Origin: Dehalogenimonas etheniformans
GTDB taxonomy: Bacteria; Chloroflexota; Dehalococcoidia; Dehalococcoidales; Dehalococcoidaceae
NCBI RefSeq assembly: GCF_014672715.2
Contig: NZ_CP058566.2
Coordinates: 682,001 to 746,000 of the forward strand
Reading direction: 5' to 3'
DNA length: 64,000 nucleotides
Shown here: positions 45,388-54,356 of the stretch, piece after piece
Position numbering within the stretch: the stretch's first letter is position 1
Layout of the letters: the number at the start of each line of letters is the position of its first letter
Translations under genes and position numbers: made by a program
The notes under the pieces: generated by a model
Databases searched by the model: none
The model's input: only the letters and a program-made list of their open reading frames with translations
Told to the model about the DNA's origin: nothing

Positions 45388-45469
45388 ATTGTTTTTGAGT
45401 CCATACCGTTTTTGAAATCTGAACTATTTATTTAGATGACAATAAGAATAAACGCAGCGGAGTACGTTG

Positions 45470-45500
45470 GGTATCCCATAATAGTAACCCTTACTTTTGG
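45470..45500. promoter_or_regulatory. Shared upstream element of the TIM-barrel paralogues, copy A
   Basis: GGTATCCCATAATAGTAA followed by CCCTTACTTTTGG, containing the inverted repeat AGTAA-CCC-TTACT (45483-45495). A closely similar block (GGTATGCCAAAATAGTAA, then TGTTACTTTTG) lies at 50873-50900. Both lie 70-100 nt upstream of the respective start codons. The surrounding DNA is not alike, so the block is a candidate common operator or promoter. Confidence 0.5.
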
Positions 45501-45688
45501 ATATAGTTGACCATAAAAGCCTTGGTTCAATTGTGGTGAAGTATGCCTGAGAATTTGTTCAAATGGGTAGGTAGGCTTTGCACCCTGGTAGCATTTAGAT
45601 TAGACTAGGCTGATTTGAACTTCGGGATCAGATTTGTCAGCGTGAACGTAGAACGTGGAAACTGATTTCACCTTTTCGTAGAAGAATA

Positions 45689-47035
45689 TTGGGAAATGGG
45701 TTGAATCCAACGTTTCGGTTACTTCAGAGAGTGGTTTCGTCCGGTTATCGAGCGATCCTGAAAGAAGAGATCGGGCCGGAAGCCAAGAATTTCATCAATA
45801 ATCTCCTTATAGTGACCCTCGGGTCCGGATTAGCATCTTTGGGCACTTTTGCTTTTACTATCCTGGGTGGTCGTCTGCTCGGGCCGGAAGAATTCGGGAA
45901 ATTTTCGCTTATCCAGTCGGTAGCATTCATATTGTATATTCCGATGCTCGCAGGGTTCGGCGTCGGCCTAGTCAAATATGCAAGTGAAACCTCAAATCTC
46001 CTCCAACAAAAAAAAATCCTTGGGACGACATTTAGACTGACAGCCTTAACTACGGTGGTCTCGGTTATTGTCATCCTGCTCCTTCGGCCTTGGATTATCG
46101 AGATATTCTCTATCACACCAGAAATGCTTATCATCGCCCTGTTCGTTAGTGTTGTTTACGTACTGTCGTCGATGGCCAACAGTGTCCAACGCGGCCTTAA
46201 ACTGATGAAGTCATATGCGGTGTGGCAGCCGGTTTATGCTTTCATTTTGCTTGTTTTATTCGGAGTATTCGCTTTCTTGCGCGTTGATTCATTCCGTGCC
46301 ATGGCACTACCTTTGTTGGTAGCTTACGGGATTACTGGTCTCGGCATCATGATAATGCTAGGTGTTAGAAATCACTTGAGCTTTGGATATGATTACAACA
46401 CGGCAAAGAAATTGATGAAATATTCATTTTTTGGCCTGATTGTGCTGATCAGCTCTTCGATCTATACCAACGTTGGCAGGATTTTCGTTGCGCACTACTT
46501 AACCTTCTCCGATGTTGGAGTATATAGTGCGTATTTCGGATCCTCGATAAACCTTGGGTCGATCCTCTTCCTGACGTTTAATGCAGTCTTTTTCCCCACC
46601 ATTTCAGGTTATGAAGACCAGCGGCCAGTACTTGCCAAGTTCGAAAGGATACTACCCTATTTCGTAATAGGTGGAATAACAGGAGTTTTCATATTTGAAT
46701 CAATCGCTCTCAGGTTGTTTGGAGAAGGTTATCCAAGAGACATCTGGTTGATGGTGTTGTTTGCTGCCACGACGGTGCTCAACATTTGGTATCTAGTATA
46801 TTCCAATGTGTTTAACGCCAAAGGTCTTAGAGGTGCTAAATATAGTGCCGTAACCGTAGTCATCATGGCACTTGTCATTTTCTCGTTGAGTTTTGGGTTA
46901 ATCCCAATATTTGGGGTAGCTGGTGCTGTCGGTGCGTCTGCAATATCTTTTGGAGTTGGGATCATCTTCCTGCGAGGCTTTAGACAACAGGTATTTGGCC
47001 GATTGAACGATCAACCCCCGACCAACCTCAATTGA
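45689..47035 (+). CDS. Polysaccharide flippase (MOP/Wzx-type membrane exporter)
   Basis: 448 residues with about 12-14 membrane helices beginning near residue 37. Seen: FTILGGRLLGPEEFGKFSLIQSVAFIL, typical of the Polysacc_synt family. It flips lipid-linked oligosaccharide across the membrane. The start (TTG 45689) is uncertain: no clear Shine-Dalgarno sequence is present and in-frame GTG/TTG codons follow soon after. It is the only plus-strand gene among minus-strand neighbours here. Confidence 0.85.
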   Translation: MGNGLNPTFRLLQRVVSSGYRAILKEEIGPEAKNFINNLLIVTLGSGLASLGTFAFTILGGRLLGPEEFGKFSLIQSVAFILYIPMLAGFGVGLVKYASETSNLLQQKKILGTTFRLTALTTVVSVIVILLLRPWIIEIFSITPEMLIIALFVSVVYVLSSMANSVQRGLKLMKSYAVWQPVYAFILLVLFGVFAFLRVDSFRAMALPLLVAYGITGLGIMIMLGVRNHLSFGYDYNTAKKLMKYSFFGLIVLISSSIYTNVGRIFVAHYLTFSDVGVYSAYFGSSINLGSILFLTFNAVFFPTISGYEDQRPVLAKFERILPYFVIGGITGVFIFESIALRLFGEGYPRDIWLMVLFAATTVLNIWYLVYSNVFNAKGLRGAKYSAVTVVIMALVIFSLSFGLIPIFGVAGAVGASAISFGVGIIFLRGFRQQVFGRLNDQPPTNLN

Positions 47036-47063
47036 TATATGGCTCTACGCATTCATGGTTAGG

Positions 47064-47888
47064 CTAAGTATCCAGCACGTCAAACCATAGGTATAAAGGC
47101 GAAAGATAAGGTTGTCCATTTATTAGGAGTGAAATCTCAATCTTCTGATCCTGGCCTGAGGAATCAAAAATAAAAGTCAGCGGCTCCTGTCGGGTCTGCC
47201 CGTCAGCCAGGACGAGGTCCGACCATGTATCGACTGTGTTCCCATTCTTCTTAAGTTCAACCGCGTAATTTAGCGTTTGTCCCTCATGGTTAAATATGGA
47301 GACATAAACCGTGAAAGCCTGATTGATCGGCAGGGTATTGGGAAAATGGGTATTACCTTCCGCTGAAGAGGCTATCGTAAATTGAGTGAATTCTTCCCCG
47401 GTCTTGGGTGCGTTGAAGAAGTATATAATCGCTGACATTGCGCCCAAAGCAATGAAGATAGAGAAGAAAAAGAATGTTTTGTTAAAAGCCGATTCTGGGC
47501 GTGAGAACCAGGCAGATTCAGACACTCTGGAAGTAGGATGGTGAATATCCAGGTTGGAGGATGCGAATCTGTGTCGAACGACGGCAATAAAAAGGCAAAA
47601 TGTTGTAAAAAGAGCCAATGCGTAAGTCACCGAAACCATGTTTATGCCCCAAGGAGTTGAATTCAGACCGAGGCCAACAAGGGTTGCCACCAGCATACTT
47701 AAAGGCACGCTCAGAAAAAGCCTTTGGGTAGACTGAATGGTAAGCGCACTTAAAAGCGCATAACCCGGGAAAAAAAGAAGGAATGGTATACCGATGCCAA
47801 CGCGTATAGGGGCTATCGGAATAAGGGTCTCGGCAACCACTAGAAACCAGGTAAGAACATTAATAAATATGAATTTAGGTAAGCTCAT
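47064..47888 (-). CDS. DUF1616-like membrane protein
   Basis: 274 residues. Four or five membrane helices: N-terminal pair with RVGIGIPFLLFFPGYALLSAL, which is the DUF1616 hallmark, two more at about 58-105, and one at about 133-155. An extracytoplasmic beta-rich domain follows (about 165-274; FTVYVSIFNHEGQTLNYAVELKKNG) resembling a CARDB-like adhesive fold. Function unknown; such proteins recur in exopolysaccharide loci. Convergent with the flippase. Confidence 0.7.
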   Translation of the reverse strand: MSLPKFIFINVLTWFLVVAETLIPIAPIRVGIGIPFLLFFPGYALLSALTIQSTQRLFLSVPLSMLVATLVGLGLNSTPWGINMVSVTYALALFTTFCLFIAVVRHRFASSNLDIHHPTSRVSESAWFSRPESAFNKTFFFFSIFIALGAMSAIIYFFNAPKTGEEFTQFTIASSAEGNTHFPNTLPINQAFTVYVSIFNHEGQTLNYAVELKKNGNTVDTWSDLVLADGQTRQEPLTFIFDSSGQDQKIEISLLINGQPYLSPLYLWFDVLDT

Positions 47889-47917
47889 CAGTCGGCCTGT
47901 TCCAGATCAATGAACAA

Positions 47918-48928
47918 TCAACTTCCTTGTCTCGTCGTTCCGGTCAATAATTGTTCGGTAATGGAGTTAAGCAGCGATTTTCCATTTTCTATATTGAGAG
48001 GCGCCTTGTAAACAGCAACGCCGAGATAACCATGTTCGATCACGTATTTGGTCTTTTGTCTGACAAGGTCAGATCCGTTAAACCAGATTATCCCACCCGG
48101 TACCGAGGGCTCTGAAACGGAATTCGCACCAGGGCTTGGAGCGTATTTGTTAGCAATGTAGTCGTAGCGGAAAAAACCGGTAGCGGCGTCCCGACCATAA
48201 AACGGTATCCCCAACAACAGTTTATTCTTGGGAATACCACCCTGAAAATACAGGTCTATAGCTTGAATCGAGTCTTCGTAGGTAGAATGTTCGGGATAGC
48301 CGACCGTGTAATAAATATCATAAGCCATTACATCGATCCAATCGAGGTATGCTGCGGCGTAAGGCAGCACATTGAGGTTCTTGGATTCCACCGCAATAGA
48401 TAATTTAAGGTTCGAATTCTCGAACGAGGTTGCCAGTTCGACGATGAAATCTGAAAATGTAGCTGCATCGGAGATAGGCTCAATATCTAAGTTTACGCCA
48501 TAAAGGCCATAAGAATTGCAGAAATCGATGAGATTCTTAATGAAGAGCTGTCTTGAGGATGATTCTATGGTCGGGAAAAACGTTGAATTCGGCCATTTGC
48601 CGACCACGGCGATCCACGGATGTACATCGTGGGATTTTGTTTTATTGACGAAATCGGACAACGCATTATCGGGCCATGAATAAACTAGTGTACCGTCTTC
48701 GGGATCGACATCGACGTATTCATAGACGGCATCTGTAAAATGGCTCCAATCAATCTTATTGAGGTCTTTCTGGTCTGCCCAGGCAAAAAAAGTGACTAGT
48801 CGCATGTTATTGTTGGGTTTTAAGTCCGCCTCGGTAGGGATTGCCATGCAGGACTGGAGCATGCAACATGAACTAATCAAAGCGAGGAGGAGGATACGTT
48901 TGGGGGAGGTGCTTTTTAGGATCGCCAT
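47918..48928 (-). CDS. GH18-like glycoside hydrolase lipoprotein
   Basis: 336 residues. Lipoprotein signal with lipobox LQSC (Cys about 27). GH18 fold signs: RLVTFFAWADQKDL, the catalytic strand GVNLDIEP (the DxxDxDxE motif with the terminal DxE kept but an early Asp replaced by Asn), DWIDVMAYDIYY and LLLGIPFYGRD. It may hydrolyse a GlcNAc-containing glycan at the cell surface. The ATG at 48928 lies 10 nt from TATAAT (48944-48939) with no ribosome site, so it is likely leaderless; an in-frame ATG upstream at 48967 precedes that -10 and is rejected. Confidence 0.75.
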   Translation of the reverse strand: MAILKSTSPKRILLLALISSCCMLQSCMAIPTEADLKPNNNMRLVTFFAWADQKDLNKIDWSHFTDAVYEYVDVDPEDGTLVYSWPDNALSDFVNKTKSHDVHPWIAVVGKWPNSTFFPTIESSSRQLFIKNLIDFCNSYGLYGVNLDIEPISDAATFSDFIVELATSFENSNLKLSIAVESKNLNVLPYAAAYLDWIDVMAYDIYYTVGYPEHSTYEDSIQAIDLYFQGGIPKNKLLLGIPFYGRDAATGFFRYDYIANKYAPSPGANSVSEPSVPGGIIWFNGSDLVRQKTKYVIEHGYLGVAVYKAPLNIENGKSLLNSITEQLLTGTTRQGS

Positions 48929-49067
48929 AATACAACGTATTATATCCACCGTTAAATGGCACGGCAAACTAGCCAGAATATTAACTGGACGGGTTAACCC
49001 TGATATTTATAAAAATGAAGTTAGGTTGGTGGTGATACATTATGGCATCACCACCAACCAATTACCT

Positions 49068-50816
49068 TTAGCTGGTCTTCTCGAACACCGCTATTATCGA
49101 AGAAGGCTCGGTCATTATCCATGAAGTCGGATTTTCTTTCCAGCCTGCATATTTGGGATTTTTCAGCCAATTGCTTGGCCAGGTCCAGGTGCGGAATCTG
49201 TATCCCGGCTCTGGGATGGCAATTAGGGTGACTGACTGCCCTTTAGGAATCTGATATGTACCAGCCGTAATCACCTTGCCATTGAGGGACACTTTACCCA
49301 GTCCCTTCGTGCCTATAACGAGGTTGTAGTATACCTCTTCTGGTGGTTTCACGAGTGCAGAGAAAGTCGCTTGAAGGTTGATGTTGCTATTGACCACGAA
49401 ATCGATCGTCTGGTTTGCGGATGTTATGGAACCTGTCCAACCGGCAAATGTAAAGCCACTGGCCGGGACGGCGGTGACAGTCATAGTTGAACCTGCCAGG
49501 GCAGTCCGTACGCCTTGTGGGGATGTTGTTCCCGAGCCCAGGGTTGAAATGTTCACCGTATACTGTTGGGTTTGGGGTGCCTCTACCCTATCGAACACCG
49601 CCACTATAGATGTTGATTTGACCATGGTCCAGGATGTCGGATTGTCTCTCCAACCAGAATAGCCAGGATTGTTCAACCAATTGCTTGGCCAGGTCCAGGT
49701 GCGGAAGACGTAACCTGGCGCCGGGGTGGCTACGAGATTTACAGTAGCGTTAGCAGGTATTTGATTGCTGCCCTGGGGTAGTACGGTCCCGTAATTGCTA
49801 ATTGTGCCCTGACCCTGGATCGAGACATTCAAACTGTAAGTCATACCCGTTGTCGGAGGTGTCGTTGTAGTAGGCGGCGGCGTTGTCGTAGTAGGGGGCA
49901 CAACCTCTGTAATTGCTGCCATATAGTTTTCAAAGGCAGGAGAAGGCAACTGTTGCAAACTAATAGAACAGTAGGCAGCTCCAAATCCGTAGTTGATGGC
50001 GCTGTTGGTTGACGAAGCATCATAACTACCACTGTATGACAGAACAAAACATTGATTAGTGAAGAATTTTTCCTGTCCGACAGGAGCTAACCCTGGTGCC
50101 CGGGTATTGTATTCCTCACTGGTAAGCACCGCGTTGACTATTGGGAAGATATTGGAATTTATACGGGAGGGACGCACATACTCGTCCGGGCAACCAACGA
50201 TCACGAACATGTTATGCTCTTTGGCGTGGTTGATATAATACTCTGCCGTTAATCCTTTCCATGCTTCAGCGGTGGTGGCGTTGTATTTAGGATTACCAAT
50301 CACCGACAAAATGGGGGGACTACTCACGCCAGCCCCGCTGCCGGGGGCTACCAGTGTTCGATCAAGGAATGCGTCCTGCCAAGTCCTTCCGGCTACTGGT
50401 GTATAGAGACCACCTTCATCGAAGAATACACCATTTAAACCGATATTTACGGCCTGGTTTATAAGCCTATCAAGTCCTGCTGGCGTCTTGTCCGTAGTAT
50501 CGAGCTCGTTCCAGATGTAACCGCGCATGCCCCCTGTCGGAATATAGGCGCACAGAGTAATGCCGGCGTTTTTGCAGAGTGTAATGTCAGACGGTGGGAT
50601 CCTGGGCCAGGTTGACAAGTCTAAAATAACGTATTCCGGCTTGGAGGCTATGAGTCTGTCACGGATACTAGCCGACCAGCCGCCGAAATAGAATACTGAG
50701 ACTGATTTGGAGGTTGATGAAGTGGTCGAAGCCGCAGAGGTAGCAACGGGTGCCACGAAGGCTCCGACTGATAATGAAACAATACAAAGAATACCGATTA
50801 TAAGCCTAGAAAACAT
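49068..50816 (-). CDS. Secreted TIM-barrel protein (GH-like) with InlB-type repeats, copy B
   Basis: 582 residues. Signal peptide (about 1-28), the same TIM-barrel domain as copy A (identical DNA over 827 bp), a short Pro/Thr linker, then three beta-grasp repeats of the InlB/'divergent B-repeat' kind (about 325-582). Repeats 1 and 3 both contain RTWTWPSNWL and a W-x-x-NPTSW segment, and their DNA shares 30 identical bases (49167-49196 and 49677-49706). There is no C-terminal membrane helix, so unlike copy A it is probably released or bound through its repeats. Putative glycan-active protein. Confidence 0.7.
   Translation of the reverse strand: MFSRLIIGILCIVSLSVGAFVAPVATSAASTTSSTSKSVSVFYFGGWSASIRDRLIASKPEYVILDLSTWPRIPPSDITLCKNAGITLCAYIPTGGMRGYIWNELDTTDKTPAGLDRLINQAVNIGLNGVFFDEGGLYTPVAGRTWQDAFLDRTLVAPGSGAGVSSPPILSVIGNPKYNATTAEAWKGLTAEYYINHAKEHNMFVIVGCPDEYVRPSRINSNIFPIVNAVLTSEEYNTRAPGLAPVGQEKFFTNQCFVLSYSGSYDASSTNSAINYGFGAAYCSISLQQLPSPAFENYMAAITEVVPPTTTTPPPTTTTPPTTGMTYSLNVSIQGQGTISNYGTVLPQGSNQIPANATVNLVATPAPGYVFRTWTWPSNWLNNPGYSGWRDNPTSWTMVKSTSIVAVFDRVEAPQTQQYTVNISTLGSGTTSPQGVRTALAGSTMTVTAVPASGFTFAGWTGSITSANQTIDFVVNSNINLQATFSALVKPPEEVYYNLVIGTKGLGKVSLNGKVITAGTYQIPKGQSVTLIAIPEPGYRFRTWTWPSNWLKNPKYAGWKENPTSWIMTEPSSIIAVFEKTS
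49867..50693. repeat. 827-bp exact duplicate, copy B
   Basis: Partner of 44447-45273, in the same orientation. Exact identity in both wobble and non-wobble positions implies very recent duplication or ongoing gene conversion, since the remaining parts of the two genes are unrelated. Confidence 0.95.
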
Positions 50817-51287
50817 TCTACAAACCCCGCATTATTAAAGTTTTTATATTGTAAACGCCGTCCGCGACTCAGGGTATGCCAAAATAGTAATGTTACTTTT
50901 GCCGGTTCAAAGCGAAGACGGCGGATAAAAATGAGACGACTCAACAGGAAGAACCTTTGCCAATAGGCGTTATTGAGCTTCGGCATGAAGTTGATTCAAA
51001 ACATCGAACAATACGATCCATAACTACCAAATTGGGAGACAACTTCCGATGGCGGTTGTCATTCTAAAATGCTTTAATTTTTTAAGGTACTAGCAAAAAG
51101 CTGCCAGCACTGTAACCGGAAATAAGTAAAATGACTATACCCCAGATGGGTGATTTTCTGTAATCCTTATGGAGTATTTCAGCCAAAAACGCATTTGAAA
51201 ACAAAAAAACGCCTAGATTGTTGACAATACCTTTAGAAATTCGGTAACTTAAGCTCGATTGAATGTCACAGAAGTTGGACGGACCTA
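50817..51287. other. Intergenic region between divergent genes
   Basis: About 470 bases without a gene that I can support. It holds the second copy of the shared element (50873-50900, with AGTAA-TG-TTACT at 50886-50897) upstream of copy B, and must hold the promoter of the glycosyltransferase gene at 51288. A hydrophobic minus-strand frame at 51082-51312 is noted but not accepted. Confidence 0.5.
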
Positions 51288-52025
51288 GTGTACAGGAATA
51301 AGTCGGTTGCATTGGTGATCCCGGCTCATAATGAAGAACGCTTTATCCTAAAAACACTGGCTAGTGTCCCTGAATTTATCGACAACATATTCCTGATTGA
51401 TGATGCCAGCACGGATTCTACCAATATTCTGGCATCCTCGGCGGCCGAGTCAGATCCCAGGATAAAAATCGTGAGATTGCACAAGAACAGTGGAGTGGGC
51501 GCCGCAGTAATTTGTGGATACGGGCTTGCCTTGGACCAAGGTTCCGATATTGTTGCTCGAATGGATGGCGACAACCAGATGCCACCATCGATGCTGACAA
51601 AGCTACTTGATCCAATTGTCGAAGGTGCGGCTGAATTCACCAAAGGAAACCGACTCTCGAACTCCAATCATCGAAAAGCGATGCCAAGATTCAGATTGAT
51701 TGGAAATACACTTCTGACCGCACTCACCAAGATCGCTTCTGGATATTGGAACATTGAGGACCCTCAAAATGGGTTCGTTGCCATCTCGCGGGCGACGCTC
51801 CAAAGTCTTGATTTACACGACTTGCGGAAAGACTTCAGCTTCGAGAATGATTTACTCATCCATTTGGGCATGATTCGGGCGAGGGTTGTAGATGTCCCGC
51901 ACCCCGCGATTTATATGGGACAAACATCAAAAATTCGTTATCTGAAGTTCATCCCCGCGACTTCCTGGGTACTTTTTACAGGTTGGTTGCGCCGCTTGAA
52001 AATAAAATTTGGCGGTTCCAATTAA
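51288..52025 (+). CDS. Family 2 glycosyltransferase
   Basis: 245 residues, GT-A fold. Seen: ALVIPAHNEERFILKTLASVP, LIDDASTDST, ARMDGDNQMPP (DxD-like metal site) and EDPQNGFVAISR. It resembles dolichol-phosphate-mannose-type or undecaprenyl-phosphate-sugar synthases but has no C-terminal membrane anchor. GTG start with no strong ribosome site. First of three glycosyltransferase genes in one direction. Confidence 0.88.
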   Translation: MYRNKSVALVIPAHNEERFILKTLASVPEFIDNIFLIDDASTDSTNILASSAAESDPRIKIVRLHKNSGVGAAVICGYGLALDQGSDIVARMDGDNQMPPSMLTKLLDPIVEGAAEFTKGNRLSNSNHRKAMPRFRLIGNTLLTALTKIASGYWNIEDPQNGFVAISRATLQSLDLHDLRKDFSFENDLLIHLGMIRARVVDVPHPAIYMGQTSKIRYLKFIPATSWVLFTGWLRRLKIKFGGSN

Positions 52026-52028
52026 TCC

Positions 52029-53183
52029 ATGTCTTCTGATCGTATTGTTTTGTTGGTTGTAACAAGTACTTTCCACGCTGCCTTAAAGGAATTGGTAGCA
52101 ATCCAGTCCGAGGTTTATGAAACCCATGTGGTTTATATTGACTACCCCGGCGTCTCCGGTTCGGTAGACCGGGGTAACTTTGTCGCATATCCAATCAAAT
52201 ACAGGGGCAAGACGCCTTTTCTCGCAGAGATGGGATTGTTTGAATCTCTCGCGATAGTACCCACGTTATTTGAAATGCTTAGGACCACACATCGTATCTT
52301 AAAGGAGCATTCAGTCAATATCATACATGCCCATTGGTCGCTCCCGGCGGGTTTTATAGCTGCTCTTGCAAAAGGAAAAACACCCGTGGTGCTAACATTG
52401 CGCGGGTTGGATGCAAGGTTGCAGCGTAAACAAAAGCTTTTTCAACCATTCGCCAATTTCGCGCTACGCCAGGCATCCAAAGTAGTGGCTCTTGGAAGCG
52501 ATCTGAAAAGGCAAGCCGCCGAGTTGGGATGCCCGGACACAAAGATCATGATGATGAATGTCGGTGTAAATATGGATAGATTTAAGCCAGCCAATAAAAC
52601 CAATGCAAGGACATCCCTGAATGTTCCTGATGTGTTCACCGTAGTCTATGTCGGAAATTTGATCAAGCTTAAAAGGGTTGACATGGTGATACGCAGCTGT
52701 TCGGAACTTGGACCGGAACATGATTGGCGTTTGATGATCATAGGCAGTGGGCCTGAAGAAAGCCAATTAAAATTGTTGGCTTCATCCATCGGCTGTTCCA
52801 AAAGGGTATCTTTTATTGGCCAGGTAAGTTATTCAAAGATACCTCAATACGTGGCCTCTGCCGATGTTCTCATGCTCCTGTCAGAAAGCGAAGGACTCCC
52901 AGGTTGTATTCAAGAAGCGTTCGCTTGCGGTGTTCCCGTCATCGCGACTGCCGTTGGCGGCGTTGTTGACCTTGTCAAAGACGGCGATAATGGTTTTTTG
53001 GTTCGGACATGGGAAGAAGCGCGAGACCGATTGGAAAAAATGATTTCTAATCCTGATCTTACTCTTCGGCTAGGTGCTAGCGCTTACAAGTATGCTCAAA
53101 AGAATCTTTCGCTTAACAGTATCGCCAATGACCTTGACAATATCTATCGGAGGCTGATTACAGGATGCCCACAAAGCAAATAA
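52029..53183 (+). CDS. Family 4 glycosyltransferase
   Basis: 384 residues, GT-B fold. Seen: NIIHAHWSLPAGFIAALA, VVLTLRGLD, VYVGNLIKLKRVDMVIRS and the nucleotide-sugar site LSESEGLPGCIQEAFACGVPVIATAVGGVVDLV (split). Retaining transferase adding a sugar from a nucleotide donor on the cytoplasmic side. It starts 3 nt after the family 2 gene and overlaps the next by 19 nt. Confidence 0.9.
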   Translation: MSSDRIVLLVVTSTFHAALKELVAIQSEVYETHVVYIDYPGVSGSVDRGNFVAYPIKYRGKTPFLAEMGLFESLAIVPTLFEMLRTTHRILKEHSVNIIHAHWSLPAGFIAALAKGKTPVVLTLRGLDARLQRKQKLFQPFANFALRQASKVVALGSDLKRQAAELGCPDTKIMMMNVGVNMDRFKPANKTNARTSLNVPDVFTVVYVGNLIKLKRVDMVIRSCSELGPEHDWRLMIIGSGPEESQLKLLASSIGCSKRVSFIGQVSYSKIPQYVASADVLMLLSESEGLPGCIQEAFACGVPVIATAVGGVVDLVKDGDNGFLVRTWEEARDRLEKMISNPDLTLRLGASAYKYAQKNLSLNSIANDLDNIYRRLITGCPQSK

Positions 53184-54295
53184 CAAAGATTGGGTTACTA
53201 TCCTTTTTTGGCAGGAGTACCCAGGGTGAAACACTCTTACACCGCTTGGTGACGTTACTCAGCACGATAGATCCCTTTCTTCATGTAGTAGCCCCAGATT
53301 TGGACCAGGGAGATTTTCCCAAGATTTCAATCCAGCCTATTCGTTATCAGGTTGGAACTAACTCATTAACACAACTCTGGAATCAATTGAAAATGCAACT
53401 TCAAATGTCAGTTGCTGTCATTAGGAGTTCCGGTAAGACCGACGTGTGGCTTTTATACGGAGGGGATATATTAATATTACCCATGGTGGCCGCAAGATTG
53501 ATGCGGAAACCCGCATGGTTAATCTTGGCCGGTAATCTCGAATCAGAAATCAAGCTCAAGAAGAATCCTCTTAACATTCTGCAACGGGCGTCACGTTATA
53601 TTTGCTTGCACTCTGCAAACCGCATCGTCCTCTATTCCAGCCTACTAATCGAAGAGTGGAATCTCAGGCGTTTTAACCGGAAAATAGCCATCACCGATAC
53701 TCATTACGTCAATACAACGAAGTTTGTTCCGGTAAAACCATTTTCTGAACGGGAATTTGACATAGGATTTGTTGGGCGTCTTAGTCCAGAGAAGGGCATT
53801 ATGAATTTCCTACGCTCTTTACCCTTCGTGAGACAACAAGGTGTCGATATAAAGGTGCTTATCGTTGGTGGCGGACCGTTGGAGCAAGCTGTTGTTGACT
53901 GGATCGAATCGAATCAGCTTGGAGCCTGTGTTATCTTCCGCGGAAAAGTGCCTCATGAAACTATCCCGGGAATTTTGAATGAAATGAAAATTTGCCTTTT
54001 GCCATCATATACCGAAGGGATGCCAAACGTTGTGCTCGAATCGATGGCGTGTGGTACTCCAGTAGTAACTACCCCGGTTGGAGCTATCCCTGATGTCGTG
54101 CGCCATCACGACACTGGATTCATCATCAAAGACAATTCGCCTGAGAGTATTGCCCAGGGGATAAACGATGCCCTGGTGTCAGAGGATCTTGCTCGAATCT
54201 CCATAAAAGCCAGGGAACAAATTCTAAACTCGTTTACCTTTGAACGTGCTCAGTCGCGATTAAAAAAACTCCTAGGATGGTCTAGAGACAGCTAG
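53165..54295 (+). CDS. Family 4 glycosyltransferase
   Basis: 376 residues, GT-B fold. Seen: IGFVGRLSPEKGIMNFLRSL, VLIVGGGPLEQAV, and the donor-site motif LPSYTEGMPNVVLESMACGTPVVTTPVGAIPDV (split; E-x7-E type). Translationally coupled to the preceding transferase by overlap. Convergent with the large membrane protein gene that follows. Confidence 0.9.
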   Translation: MPTKQITKIGLLSFFGRSTQGETLLHRLVTLLSTIDPFLHVVAPDLDQGDFPKISIQPIRYQVGTNSLTQLWNQLKMQLQMSVAVIRSSGKTDVWLLYGGDILILPMVAARLMRKPAWLILAGNLESEIKLKKNPLNILQRASRYICLHSANRIVLYSSLLIEEWNLRRFNRKIAITDTHYVNTTKFVPVKPFSEREFDIGFVGRLSPEKGIMNFLRSLPFVRQQGVDIKVLIVGGGPLEQAVVDWIESNQLGACVIFRGKVPHETIPGILNEMKICLLPSYTEGMPNVVLESMACGTPVVTTPVGAIPDVVRHHDTGFIIKDNSPESIAQGINDALVSEDLARISIKAREQILNSFTFERAQSRLKKLLGWSRDS

Positions 54296-54356
54296 AATCT
54301 ATCTCGTTGATGTTGCATTTGGTTAATATTGTGAAAACAACATCCTGATATGTTGG

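Noticed and set aside
51082-51312. Minus-strand frame of 76 codons with a hydrophobic C-terminal stretch
   Set aside because: No ribosome site, its start overlaps the glycosyltransferase start, and no family resemblance. The hydrophobic stretch can arise from AT-rich DNA.
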